Positions 53,249 through 63,976 of a stretch of DNA of 64,000 nucleotides are shown piece by piece. The first letter of the stretch is position 1, and each line of letters opens with the position of its first letter. Origin of the DNA: Gaiellasilicea sp963802765 (GTDB lineage: Bacteria > Actinomycetota > Thermoleophilia > Gaiellales > Gaiellaceae); the NCBI GenBank assembly GCA_963802765.1, contig CAWDJZ010000010.1:27118-91117 (forward strand), given 5' to 3'. The notes under the pieces are model-generated. The model ran no database searches and was not told the origin of the DNA. It saw only the letters and a program-made list of their open reading frames with translations. The position numbers and the translations under genes were made by a program.

Positions 53249-55318
53249 ATGAGCGAGGGCGTGCACGAAGTCGTTGTCCAGCGCGGGCGTGACGCGGCAT
53301 CGCGCGGCGATTGGCAGGAGGCGTTCGACCTCCTCATGCAGGCAGACGCGGACGGTCTCATGAGTGCCGCCGAGCTATCGGTTCTCGCCGAGGTCGCATA
53401 CGCCGCGGGCCACCTCGACGTGACCATCGACGCGTGGGAACGCGCTCATGCAGGGTGCCTGCAGGCCGGCGACCAGGTCGCGGCGGCGGGCGCGGCGGTT
53501 CGCGTCGCGATGCACCTGCTTCTCGATACCGCCCTGATGGCACCGGTGCGCGGCTGGTTGGGCAGAGCCGAGCGACTACTGGAGGATCAGGGTGAGACGT
53601 CGGCGCACGCGTGGTTTGCGGTGGTCCGGACGTACGAGCGAATGCTGACGGGCGACCTGACGAGCGCGCGAGAGTGGGCCGGGCGCGCGATCGAGGTCGG
53701 TTCGAAGTGCGACCCGGCGGCATGCGCCATCGGACGGGTCGCAGAGGCCCGGCTACTCATTCTGGGCGGCGACGTGCGGGAAGGTCTCGCCCTGCTCGAC
53801 GAGGTGGGGGTGGCGATGGTCTCGGATGAGCTCGACCCGCTCTCGACAGGCCTCGTCTACTGCGAGCTCGTGTGCGCCCTGCAGGGACTCGCACAGTACG
53901 ACGCGGCCGAGGAATGGACCGAGACGATGGAACGGTGGTGCAAGACGAACGCCATCGGAAGCCTCCACGGACGGTGCAGGGTCCATCGCGCGGAGATCCT
54001 CAGGCTGCGCGGGTCGTGCGACGAGGCAGAAAGAGAAGCGCTCGCAGCGTGCGAGGAACTACGCCCGTACCTGCGACGCGAACTGGGATGGCCCCTCACC
54101 GAGCTCGGACGGATCCGGCTTCAAAGGGGAGACATCGAAGGCGCCGAGCAAGCATTGCTGGCCGCTCACCGGGTCAGGGTGGGACCCGCAGCCCGGTCTC
54201 GCGCTGGTCCAACTGGCCCAAGGAGACATCGACACGGCGGTGGCCTCGATACGAAACGCTCTCGAGCGCCCTCTCCGGGTGCCATCCAAGGAGCTGCCAC
54301 CGGACACCGAGTTGCAGCGGGCGCCGCTGCTCGAGGCGCAGGTCGAGATCGAGATCGCGGCCGGCAACCTCGATCGAGCCCGCTCAGCCGCGGAGGAACT
54401 GCAGCTCGTTGCCGCCCGATTCCACAGCAAGGCGCTGGTCGCCGGCGCCACCCTTGCTCGAGGAAGGGTGCGGCTCGCGGAGGGCGACGCGGTGGACGGG
54501 GAACGGCTCTTCTCCGAAGCAGCGCGACTCTGGAACGAGGTCGGGGCGCCCTATGAAGCGGCGCTCGCACGCATGGGCCTCGCCGAAGCCCTCCGGGCCG
54601 GCGGCAGCGAGCGGCGGGCCGACTTCGAGCGCCAAGCGGCGCTCACGGTCCTCGAGCGAATCGAAGCCGCGCCGACGACGGACCCAGCGGCGCACGTCGC
54701 CGGACGGGAGGGAACAGACGAACCCCCTGCCCCAGACCTCAGCGTCTTTCGTCGCGAGGGCGACTACTGGTCGCTGGAGTTCGAGGGGCGCACCGTGAGA
54801 GTGCGAGACCTCAAGGGGATGCATTACCTCGCGCGGCTCCTCGCCCACCCCGGCCGGGAGTTCCACGCGCTCGACCTCGTCGCCGCCGAGAGCGTCGGGG
54901 TGGCGCGGTCGGAGAGCAGCCTACTGCCGAACTGCCGCGCACGGCACTCGGCGATGCCGGCGAGATGCTCGACGCACGCGCCAAGAGTGCGTACCGCCGA
55001 CGCCTCGCCGAGATCGAAGACGACATCGCGCAGGCGCGCGCCCTCGGAGACGCCGAGCGGGAGTCGCAGGCGGACGCCGAACGCGACTTCCTCGTTCGAG
55101 AGCTGTCGCGCGCTGTCGGCTTGGGCGGTCGCGATCGACGAGCCGCGTCGGCGTCCGAGCGTGCCCGAGTCGGCGTGACCCGCGCGATCCGCTACGCGAT
55201 GACCCGGATCGGTGAGCACCATCCCCTGCTCGGCGAGCATCTCGACCTTGCTATCCGCACCGGCACGTACTGCGGCTACCTTCCCGACCGTCGCGCCGTC
55301 GCCGCGTGGAGGTTTTGA
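53249..55318 (+). CDS. Large TPR regulator-like protein with C-terminal winged-helix domain, frameshifts
   Basis: ATG 53249. The first 300 residues are TPR-like (RGRDAASRGDWQEAFDLLMQADADG, YAAGHLDVTIDAWERAHAG). A shift near 54175 leads to a second TPR stretch, then the domain DYWSLEFEGRTVRVRDLKG and MHYLARLLAHPGREFHALDL. A second shift near 54930 leads to VTRAIRYAMTRIGEHHPLLGEHLD. That C-terminal pair is known from actinobacterial TPR/ATPase regulators. The N-terminal ATPase is absent, so either this is a short form or it is truncated. Confidence 0.8.
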
Positions 55319-55424
55319 CACCGGTCTGCGCGAGTGCGATCGCTGCTCTTCCCTTCGTCCGTCCGGCCCCTGACTCCGCCCACCACGCGGATCGGAGCGC
55401 TCCTCGACCCGGGCGCCCGCCTCC

Positions 55425-55480
55425 CCCCCCAAACCTACCCTATTCCAAAAACCCCCCCCCCTCTCTCCCACTCGGCCTTT
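55425..55480. other. Anomalous C-homopolymer stretch
   Basis: Runs of eight to ten C are broken by AAACCTACCCTATTCC and AAAAA within otherwise normal sequence. Nothing else in the window looks like this. It probably marks a low-quality read end or a false join. Confidence 0.55.
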
Positions 55481-55534
55481 GCTTGATGCGCTCCACGGTC
55501 TCATCCTAGGTGCGCGAGGAAGACGAGCCTCACA

Positions 55535-57310
55535 TCATTCGTAACGGAGCGCGTCGGCGGTGCGAATTCGTGTGGCCAACCGGGCCGGGAGGCTGGTCGC
55601 GGCGACGACGACGAGCACGGCTCCGACTGGAATCAGGGCGAGCGACCACCACGGGGCGAGGACGGCATCCTCGGTCGAGCCACCTGCGGCCCCGACGAGG
55701 GCGAGGAAGAGCCCGATGCCGAGCGGGATGGCGAGGAGCGAAGCGACCACTGCGAGCGCCGCGTGGGCGGTGACGAGGGTCGAGGTGATCTGCGTCGGTG
55801 TGAGGCCGATCGCCTTGAGCACGCCGTAGTCGCGGATGCGCTCGCGGACCGAGAGCAGGGCGACTGCGACGAGCGTGGTGACGGTGATCAGGAGCAACGC
55901 CGCGTCGAGGGTGTAGATGAGGAGCGGCAACTCATCCGGAACGTCGCTCACTTCACCGACGGGCTGCGCGTCGAGCGTGGCTTCGACCGAGAGCGCGACG
56001 ACCACCACGGCGCCGGTCAGTGCGATCGCGGCTGCCAGGAAGACGCGCCCTGCGCCCTCGCGCGAGCAGGTCCTTGAGCCCGAGCCGCATCGTCAGCGGC
56101 AGGAGGGATCGGGTGACGGCACGCGCAAGACGTGACTTCGGTGGAGACGAGCTGCCGGCCCGCATCGCTTCGACGGCGGTGTAGCGCGTGCTGCGGCGGA
56201 TAGACCCCAGCGTGCCCGCCAGGAGTACGGGAATGACGACACAGCCCGCGAAGAGGATGTGCCAGGGGTTCGCCGCGATCGTCGGTGAGCCGATGAGCGT
56301 TTCGGCGCTGGGTGCGGCAAGGCGCGGGGCGAGCAGCGTCCCGAGCGTGAAGCCGAGGGCCGCCGCGAGGACACCGAGGGCGGCGGACTCGAGAGCGAAG
56401 ACGGCTCCGACCTGGCGCGGGGTGAAGCCGGCCGCCTTCAGCAGTCCGATCTCACGGTGTTGAGCGCTGGCACGGGCGCCGACGAGGATCCCGATCACGA
56501 CGAAGGCGACGATCAGAAGCAGGATGGTGTATGTCGTCACGATGAGCTCGATTGGCTGCGCATCGGCCAGTGCGTTGTAGCGCTGGTCTTGCCAGGACTC
56601 GAAGTAGAGAGCTCCGGACTGCAACGTGGCTGCCGAAAAGCCTGCAGCCGCCCGCTCGGCAAACGCCGAAGCCGCGGAGGGATTCGCGAGTCGAAGCGCC
56701 TCCGTCCAGCGCCAGAGCGTGCGATCCGGCTCGATTCGCTCGAGCGTGCCGCGGGTGATCCAGGCAAGGCCGGGGTTGCGGCGAGGGTAGCGCGGCTGGC
56801 TGGGCACGACCGCCGTCCCGAGAACCGGAAGGTCGATCGAGCCGCGTCGGGTCGTGAGCTCCAGCGTGGCGCCGACCTCGATGCCGCGTGCACGCGCGAG
56901 GCTGCGTTCGAGCACGACGCCCCCCTCGCGCAGCTGCGAGCCGGCGGTCAGCACGGGCATGTTCACGGCTGGGCGACCACTCAGGCCGGCGAGCTCCACT
57001 CGATCGGCGCTTCCAGGCGGCCCCAGGGTCGGCCCCAGGGTCGCCGTCACAAGTGGAACCGGCGCGCCACGTTCGGTAACGCCCGGGAGGTTGGCGATCG
57101 CGCGCGCGTCGGCCTGCGAGTGAGCGAACGCGAGCACGTGTGCCCCGTTGGCCGCATCGAACGTCTGCTGCCAAGGATCGCGTCCGCTCGAGCGCACCTC
57201 CAGCGCCAGCACGATCGTCGCCGCCGCTGCCCCCGCGATCGCGATCGTGAGCGCGCTCGCAAGCAGACGCGAGCGGATGCCCGCGAACGCCAGTTTGAAG
57301 AGCAGCGCCG

Positions 57311-57314
<4 letters not shown>
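55535..57314 (-). CDS. ABC exporter permease (MacB/FtsX type), one frameshift
   Basis: About 593 residues. N-terminal signal-anchor helix (SRLLASALTIAIAGAAAATIVLA), a large extracytoplasmic domain with SDRVEL-like strands, then four helices in two FtsX units (LLLIVAFVVIGILVGARASAQHREIGLLKAAGF; LLSVRERIRDYGVLKAIGLTPTQI). The break at about 56040 lies between the units. Works with the ATPase encoded downstream; the pair may export peptides or lipophilic drugs. Its ATG overlaps the ATPase gene's stop by four bases. Confidence 0.9.
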
Positions 57315-58041
<727 letters not shown>

Positions 58042-58042
<1 letters not shown>

Positions 58043-58557
58043 CAGACTTCCTCCTTCAGCGCAAGTCGCTGCTCGATCAGTTCGAGCCACTCCAGATCGG
58101 CCTTCAGGTGCAGGATCGCCCCCTCGACGAGGAGCTCACCCGCGGGCGCTCTTCCATCGGCCTCGAGCAGCGCGTTGAGGTCGCGCAGCGACTGCAAGTA
58201 CTCGCGTCGCTGCCCTTCGATCAGCTGTTTCGGCTCCGCCAAGTGAGCTGACGCAGCGACGACGAACTTCATGAAGAACTCGTCCTTGAGCCTCCTGCCC
58301 GAGACGGGCAGCTCGATCCAGGCCGCGAGCGCGGCCCGGCCGGCATCCGTCAGTTCGTACACGCGCTTGCCGCGGCTGTCCCCGGGCACCGCCGTACCGA
58401 CGACGAGGCCGTCGCGCTCGAGCCGCGCAAGCGTCGAATAGATCTGGCCGGCGTTCAGCGCCGGCAGCAAGTCGCCGAACTCCTGCTCCAACGACTGCTT
58501 CAGCTCGTACCCATGAGCACGCTCGTCGCTGAGCAAGGCAAGGAAGAGCTCCTTCAT
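58042..58557 (-). CDS. PadR-family transcriptional regulator
   Basis: 171 residues: winged helix (LLSDERAHGYELKQSLEQEFG, NAGQIYSTLARLERDGLV, KRVYELTDAGRAAL) and a C-terminal dimer helix (LRDLNALLEADG). It has the Y-S-T-L-x-R-L-E motif of the family. A perfect palindrome begins at its own start codon, so it very likely represses its operon until a ligand (often the drug exported by the partner ABC pump) binds. Confidence 0.94.
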
Positions 58558-58586
58558 AGATAGCGAGCATATATTCTCGCTATCTA
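58557..58586. promoter_or_regulatory. PadR operator overlapping the start codon
   Basis: TAGATAGCGAG and CTCGCTATCTA: 11-bp perfect arms, 8-base spacer with CATATATT. The first arm touches the ATG, so the -10 lies within the operator and the mRNA would be leaderless or nearly so. Confidence 0.8.
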
Positions 58587-58720
58587 TCTGTCAACTCAGG
58601 CGGTTCTCCACTTCGCGACGCTGCCGACTCATCCGTTCGCGTGGTTTCCCCGTAGTCCAATCGGGTAGCAACGCAGGAAGAGAACCGATCGGATACCCGA
58701 GCGAAGGGAGAGAACACAGA

Positions 58721-59681
58721 ATGACCCGCCGTCTCCGATCCACGATCGCCCTCACCGTCGCCGTGGTTGCTACGACGGCGATCGTCGTCACGATGCCGGC
58801 AAGCGCTGCGCCGACGGCAAGCTCCGGCGCGGCAACGTCGACCGCGAAGAGCCTCGATCTCTTCCCCACGGAGATCGCCCTGCCCAACGGGTGGCTCCCC
58901 GAGGGCATCGCCATCAACGTGTTCCCGTTCGCCTTCTTCGGCTCTCGCGCCGACGGCGACATCTACCGCGCGAACCTCATCACCGGCAACGGCTCCGTGT
59001 TCAGCCAGGGCCCCGGCACGCCGTCGGTCGGGCTGAAGGTCGACCTCCTCGCCCGGCTCTTCGTCGCCGGGGGCTCGGGCGGTGACGGGCGCGTGGTCAA
59101 CGCGATCACCGGCGAGATCATCGCCAGCTACACGTTCGCCACCGCACCGACCTTCGTCAACGACGTCGTGCTGACACCGGATGCGGCCTGGTTCACAGAT
59201 ACGCAGAGAGCGTTCCTGTACAAGGTTCCGTTCGGCCGCTTCGGCCGACTCCCGAGCCAGAGCGAGGTCGAAGCGGTTCCGTTCCCGCCCGGCACGGGCG
59301 GCAACGGGATCGCCCGCACCCCGGACGGGGATGCGCTGCTCGTCATGTCGTCGAACGGCCTGCTCTTCCGGTTCGATCCGGCGACGGGCGCTGCCACGCA
59401 AGTCGACCTCGGAGGCACGGTGCTGACCAACGGCGACGGGCTGCTCCTCTCCGGCCGCACGCTGTTCGTCGTGCAGAACCGGCTCAACCGAGTCGCCGTC
59501 GTGGAGCTGAACTCGGCAGGGACGTCCGGCGAGGTCACCGCAGTTCCTGACCGATCCCCGCTTCGACGTCCCGACGACCGTAGCCGCGTTCGGCAACAGG
59601 CTCTACCTGCCGAACGCCCGCTTCGGGATAGCGAATCCTCTCGAGGCCACGTACAACGCAATCGCAATCCCGAAGCCCTAG
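58721..59681 (+). CDS. Secreted SMP-30/gluconolactonase-like beta-propeller protein, one frameshift
   Basis: Signal peptide (residues 1-30) then repeats of about 50 residues: LPNGWLPEGIAINVFPFAFF, GDIYRANLITGNGSVFS, FVNDVVLTPDAAWFTDTQRAFLYKVP, NGIARTPDGDALLVMSSNGLLFRFD. This is the YncE/SMP-30 six-blade pattern. A shift near 59545 moves the end into another frame (TDPRFDVPTTVAAFGNRLYL, ANPLEATYNAIAIPKP). About 320 residues. Catalytic residues uncertain; a role as extracellular lactonase or binding protein is possible. Confidence 0.85.
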
Positions 59682-59697
59682 TCGAACGGACGAACGA

Positions 59698-59727
59698 GGC
59701 TCGGCTCGGCGTCCGCCGAGCCGAGCC
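59698..59727. terminator. Shared hairpin between convergent operons
   Basis: GGCTCGGCTCGGC and GCCGAGCCGAGCC: 13-bp perfect stem with a 4-base loop, 16 bp after the SMP-30-like stop and 17 bp before the stop of the gene on the other strand. Confidence 0.8.
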
Positions 59728-59744
59728 CGGCGTTCGCGACGAGA

Positions 59745-59957
59745 TCACGCTCGTCGAGCTCGCGGGCGCCGAATGCGTGACCTGCAGCCCATTGCGGCCG
59801 CTCTTCCTCGCTGATCACCGCCCGGGCCCCGACGTCGTGGCCGGCGGAGCCGGGCCCGGACGGCGATCCAGACGGCGGTCGCCGTGGCCGCGCCGGCCGG
59901 CACGAGCTGGAGCACGCTCTCCTCGACGGGGATCCCCATGACGTGCGCGAGCATCAT
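59745..59957 (-). CDS. Small membrane protein coupled to the selenium-binding-protein gene
   Basis: 70 residues from ATG 59957, whose ATGA overlaps the stop of the upstream gene. AHVMGIPVEESVLQLVPAGA and ATATAVWIAVRARLRRPRRR give one short hydrophobic helix and a basic end. The downstream half may be out of frame. Support comes from the coupling. Confidence 0.45.
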   Translation of the reverse strand: MMLAHVMGIPVEESVLQLVPAGAATATAVWIAVRARLRRPRRRGPGGDQRGRAAAMGCRSRIRRPRARRA

Positions 59958-61289
59958 TGGAAGATCTCCGTGGTGCAGTCGCCGTTCTGCAGGCGCACCT
60001 CGTGCGCGCGCGCGGGACCGTCGGGCCGGTCGTGGAAGTCGACGAAGAAGTCGCGGTCGATCTCCATGCCGCCGTTCGGGTCGCAGTCGACGCGCAGCAG
60101 CCAGGAGCGCAGCTCCGGGTAGAACTGGTTGTCCCAGGTCGAGTAGAGCGAGTTGGTGACGTAGAGGCGGCGGCCGTCGAGCGAGAGCTGGAGCATGCTT
60201 CGGCCCGCCGTTCAGCTCGCGGCCGGCGTCGCTCGGCTTGCCGAGCACGCCGCCGAGCCAGAGCTGGCCGGTCAGCTTCGGGTTGGCCGGGTCGGAGACG
60301 TCGTACTGGCGCAGGTCGCCGTGCAGCCAGTTCGAGAAGTAGAGGAAGCGGTCGTCCATCGAGAGGACGAGGTCGGTGATCAGCGCCGGGCACCGGGAAC
60401 GGCCAGCCCTCGAGCTCGACGCTCTCGACCGCGATCACCTGGTCGGCCGTCCAGCTGCCGTTGTCGCGGTGGAAGTGCCACATCGTGCTCGAGAGCGCGG
60501 CGCCGACGAAGCCCTCGCTCGGCGTCCGGGTCGTGCAGCCAGCGCACCTCGAGCGGGACGAGCCCGTTCTCGCCGAGGTCGACCGTCTGCTCGAGCGCGC
60601 CGCTCGGCGAGGTTCCAGAAGTGGAGCCGGCTGCCCGTAGCGGCCGGCCGCGACGTCGTCGAGGTCGAAGCCCTTCTCGTAGGCGTTCGGCTCGCCGAAC
60701 TCGGACGAGACGAGCACGTTCTTGCGCGGCTGGTACCAGAAGTCGTAGTTGAAGCGACGGCGTCTCGCCGCCGTTCTCCCAGCGGCCCTTGACCTCGAAC
60801 GTCTTCGCGTCGAGCACCGCGAAGCCGCCGGCGCCGTTCCCGTCGGCGTCGCCGAGCATCGAGATGACGACGTTGTCGCCGGGCATGCAGTGCACGGTGT
60901 GCGGCCGCGTGTAGCCGGTCTTCGCGACGATCTCCTCGGGCTCGATCACCTTCTCGATCCGCGGCTGCCGCGGGTCGTCGGCGACGTTGACGACGTGGAT
61001 GCGCGACGAGCGGAAGCCGGGCACGATCAGGTGCGAGCGGTCGGGGCCGTGGCAGGCCGAGGAGCAGCGGTTCCAGCCGAAGTGGTGGAGCTCGTCGCCG
61101 ACGTTCGGCATCGGCAGCTCGTGGACGATCCGTCCCGTCCTCGGCGTCGACGACGGCGAGGAAGTCCGGCTTCTCGACGCCGGTGCCCTCGTGCAGGCAG
61201 GCGAGGTAGAGGAACTCCTCCGGCGGCGCCTGCATCGCCTCCTGCGGCGAGCTGTGGAACGAAGCGGGCTTGTCGTGGTGCGCGTGCAT
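59954..61289 (-). CDS. Methanethiol oxidase / selenium-binding protein (SBP56 family), many frameshifts
   Basis: From ATG 61289. Segments in several frames cover the whole family in order: EEFLYLACLHEGTG, FGWNRCSSACHGPDRSHLIVPG (with conserved Cys), YTRPHTVHCMPGDNVVISMLG, FNYDFWYQPRKN, GFVGAALSSTMWHFHRDNG, SMDDRFLYFSNWLHGDLRQYDV and LYVTNSLYSTWDNQFYPEL. At least six shifts; since every segment stays conserved, sequencing error is likelier than decay. SBP56 proteins oxidise methanethiol to formaldehyde, H2S and H2O2 and use copper. About 440 residues. Confidence 0.88.
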
Positions 61290-61330
61290 TTGAGCTCCTT
61301 TCGAATGTGTGCGCCTTGGGCGGCTTCGGA

Positions 61331-62206
61331 TCACGATGTCTCGCGGGTTGCCGCGACGGTCGTGCTTTCGACGCCGTAGGTCCGGGAGGCGTCGCGGGCT
61401 CGGTCGCTGAGGAACCGGTACGCGTTGCGACGCTTGGCGGTGATCGTGAAGCCGGCCGCGACGAGCTCGTCCAGATAGGCCGAGGTCGGGATCGCACCTG
61501 CGATGCAGGCTGCCCAGAGTTCGGTGTTGCGACGGGTGGCTTCCTTCAGCGGGGTCGAGCTGACGATGTCTGTGATCGCGAGGCGGCCGTCCGGGCGCAG
61601 CACGCGGGCGGCCTCGGCGAAGACGAGATGCTTGACGGGCGAGAGGTTGATGACGCCGTTGGAGATGACGACGTCGAAGCTGGCGTCGTCGAACGGCAGG
61701 TCATCGATGCTCGCCTCCACGAACCGCACGTTGCCGATGCCGTGGCGCTCGCCCAGACTCGTAGCCGTCGCGACCTGGGCGTCGGTGAAGTCGACACCTA
61801 CGACACGACCCGTGTCACCGACGCTGGTGCCGGCGCAGAATGCGTCGGTGCCGGAGCCGGAGCCGAGATCGAGCACCCGGTCGCCGGGCCTGAGGGCTGC
61901 GAGGTCGAGGTGGTAGCCGACACCGGCGAACGACGCGACTGCCGCGGCTGGGACGGAGGCGAGCAGCGACTCCGGATAGCCGAGGCGGAGCGCGAGACCT
62001 CGGCCGGTCTCGAAGTGACGCGGCGCGAGCGGGTCGCGGGCAACGGCGCGGTAGACCTCCTGCACCTGCCGCTCGAGCTCGACGCGATCAACGAGCATCG
62101 AGGCGTCCGCCTGCGGAAGCTCGGCGGGTCCGGGTGTCGGCTTCGTTGTCACTGCCGAGGACCGTACGGGTGCGCGCGGCGTTTCGGCCTCGCTGAAACC
62201 AGCCAA
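61331..62206 (-). CDS. SAM-dependent methyltransferase (arsenite-methyltransferase-like)
   Basis: About 273 residues from GTG 62152 (a start at 62206 is possible). RVLDLGSGSGTDAFCAG is the SAM site; VNVGVDFT-like VVGVDFTDAQVATA, FVEASIDDLPFDDASFDVVIS and LRPDGRLAITDIV are typical of ArsM-like enzymes. The Cys of the family motif SNCV is Gly here (SNGVINLSP), so arsenite may not be the substrate. The N-terminus has VELERQVQEVYRAVARDP, which recurs in the LuxR regulator upstream. 41 bp before the SBP56 gene. Confidence 0.85.
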   Translation of the reverse strand: MAGFSEAETPRAPVRSSAVTTKPTPGPAELPQADASMLVDRVELERQVQEVYRAVARDPLAPRHFETGRGLALRLGYPESLLASVPAAAVASFAGVGYHLDLAALRPGDRVLDLGSGSGTDAFCAGTSVGDTGRVVGVDFTDAQVATATSLGERHGIGNVRFVEASIDDLPFDDASFDVVISNGVINLSPVKHLVFAEAARVLRPDGRLAITDIVSSTPLKEATRRNTELWAACIAGAIPTSAYLDELVAAGFTITAKRRNAYRFLSDRARDASRTYGVESTTVAATRETS

Positions 62207-62239
62207 TCTCCGGGCGGACGCCCGGATGGCTAGATCCTG

Positions 62240-63976
62240 CTATGCGAGCCCGTGTCGGCCGGCGAGGGAAGCCGCGGCCGCCCGCGAGGGAAGCCCCAGC
62301 TTGCGAAGGATGTTGGCGACATGGCGGTTGACGGTGTGCTCGCTGAGAACGAGGCGCTGCGCGATGTCGTGGTTCGTGAGACCCTCCGCGACCAGGCTGA
62401 GAACCTCCAACTCGCGCTTGCTCAGCTCGCCGAGCGGGGTGTCCACCAATTCCGTAGGAAGCGTCGCGTGCGTTCTGCGGAGCTTCCCGAGCATCGCCTC
62501 GGCGCGAGCGCTCTCCCCGTCCGCCCCCAGCTCCTGGAAGCCCGCGAGCGCCGCCTCGATCTCGCGTCGTGCCCGATCGTGGCGCCCCAAGGCGCTCAGC
62601 GTGGCGGCGAGGTCGAGCCGCACGCGAGCGGCCTCGAACCGAGCATCGCTCGCCGCGAGCAGATCGAGTGCATCCTCGAACGAGCGCCGCGCAGCGTCGT
62701 GGTCGCCGCGGGCCACCGCCAGCGTCCCTTCCGAGGAGCACACCGCTGCGAGCAGCGGGCGCGTCCGCGCCCGCGCCGCGATCTCGCGGAGCTGCCCCAG
62801 CGCCTCGGTGGCGCGCTCGTGCTCTCCCAGCCGCGCGAGCGCCCTGATCGCTACCTCGAGCCCCGCGCTGCGCTCGATCCTGCTCGGGTCGGGGAACCGC
62901 CGGAGATAGCGATCAGCCAGCTCTGCCGCCTCCGAAGGCTGGCCGCGGTCGAGGGCGAGCGCAGCGCGCCCGAGCAAGGTGAGGGGGTGCGTCTCACTGC
63001 GGGCGAATAGCTCCTCCGCGTCGGCCAGCCGGCCCTGCCGCCGGCGCAACTCGCCCAGCCGCGCGAGCGCGTCGCCGACCATCGGAGGCCGGGACGCCTG
63101 AAGTCCCTCCACAGCCGCACTGAGCTGGCTCTCCGCCTCGTCCCATCGGCCCTGCCAGCTGAGCACGCTGGCGTAGTGCGCCCTGCAGGTATTGAGCAGG
63201 AAGATGTCGTGCTGATCGCAGAACTCGCCCACGCGGGCGCACCACTGGGCCGCTCGCTCGTAGTCCCGCACCCGCTCGCACGCGGAGATGAGATAGCAAC
63301 AGGCCCAAGCGACGCAGTACAGGAGCCTCGCCTCACCATCGAGCGCCACCGTCGTCGCCTCGTCGAGGCGGCGCATGCCTTCCTCCAACTCGCCTTCGCT
63401 CACGAGAGCCCGCCCCTCGAGCCCGAGTCCGAGCATCTCGAGCTCCGGAGCCCCGAACGCCCGGCCCAGCTCGACGGCGCGCGCCGCCAGCCGTCGCGCC
63501 TTGACCGTGTCCTCGTCCAGCGCAACCGCCATGTACCCCTCGTGGATGGCGAGCCAGCCGTGATCGACCCCAGGCTCGAGACCGTCGATGAGGCTGTGCG
63601 CACGCTGGAGCCAGCCGTTGGCAACCGCCGGCTCGCCGCGAAACAAGAGGCAGTCGGCGGCAAGCCAGGCGGCTATCCGCGCCGCCGAGCCCTTGTCGCC
63701 GCGCTCGAGGTACAGGCGGTAGGCACGCTCCCGGGCGTCAAACGTGAGCCGGTCCTCGTTCAGCATGTGGCCAACCCAGCCCATCCCTTCGAGCGCCTCT
63801 GGGGTCTCGCCCTCGGCCAAGGACTCCTCGAAGGAGGCCCGGGCACGCTCCCAGTCCCCGCCGCTGAGAGCCGCCCAGCCCGCGTCGAGCGGGGGTTCCT
63901 CAACGACCTCGCGGTACATGTCCTGGACACGCCGCTCGAGATCCTCCGTGTCGACCGTCCTCATCTCGGTGGCCAT
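62240..63976 (-). CDS. LuxR-family regulator with TPR-like repeats
   Basis: 578 residues, intact. N-terminus TEDLERRVQDMYREVVEEP, then about 450 residues of TPR-like helical repeats (GDWERARASFEESLAEGE, LARLGELRRRQGRLADAEELF, RGDHDAARRSFEDALDLL). The C-terminal LuxR helix-turn-helix is LSKRELEVLSLVAEGLTNHD and HTVNRHVANILRKLGLPSR. No receiver domain or ATPase. Located 33 bp upstream of the methyltransferase, so likely activates this cassette. Confidence 0.92.
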   Translation of the reverse strand: MATEMRTVDTEDLERRVQDMYREVVEEPPLDAGWAALSGGDWERARASFEESLAEGETPEALEGMGWVGHMLNEDRLTFDARERAYRLYLERGDKGSAARIAAWLAADCLLFRGEPAVANGWLQRAHSLIDGLEPGVDHGWLAIHEGYMAVALDEDTVKARRLAARAVELGRAFGAPELEMLGLGLEGRALVSEGELEEGMRRLDEATTVALDGEARLLYCVAWACCYLISACERVRDYERAAQWCARVGEFCDQHDIFLLNTCRAHYASVLSWQGRWDEAESQLSAAVEGLQASRPPMVGDALARLGELRRRQGRLADAEELFARSETHPLTLLGRAALALDRGQPSEAAELADRYLRRFPDPSRIERSAGLEVAIRALARLGEHERATEALGQLREIAARARTRPLLAAVCSSEGTLAVARGDHDAARRSFEDALDLLAASDARFEAARVRLDLAATLSALGRHDRARREIEAALAGFQELGADGESARAEAMLGKLRRTHATLPTELVDTPLGELSKRELEVLSLVAEGLTNHDIAQRLVLSEHTVNRHVANILRKLGLPSRAAAASLAGRHGLA

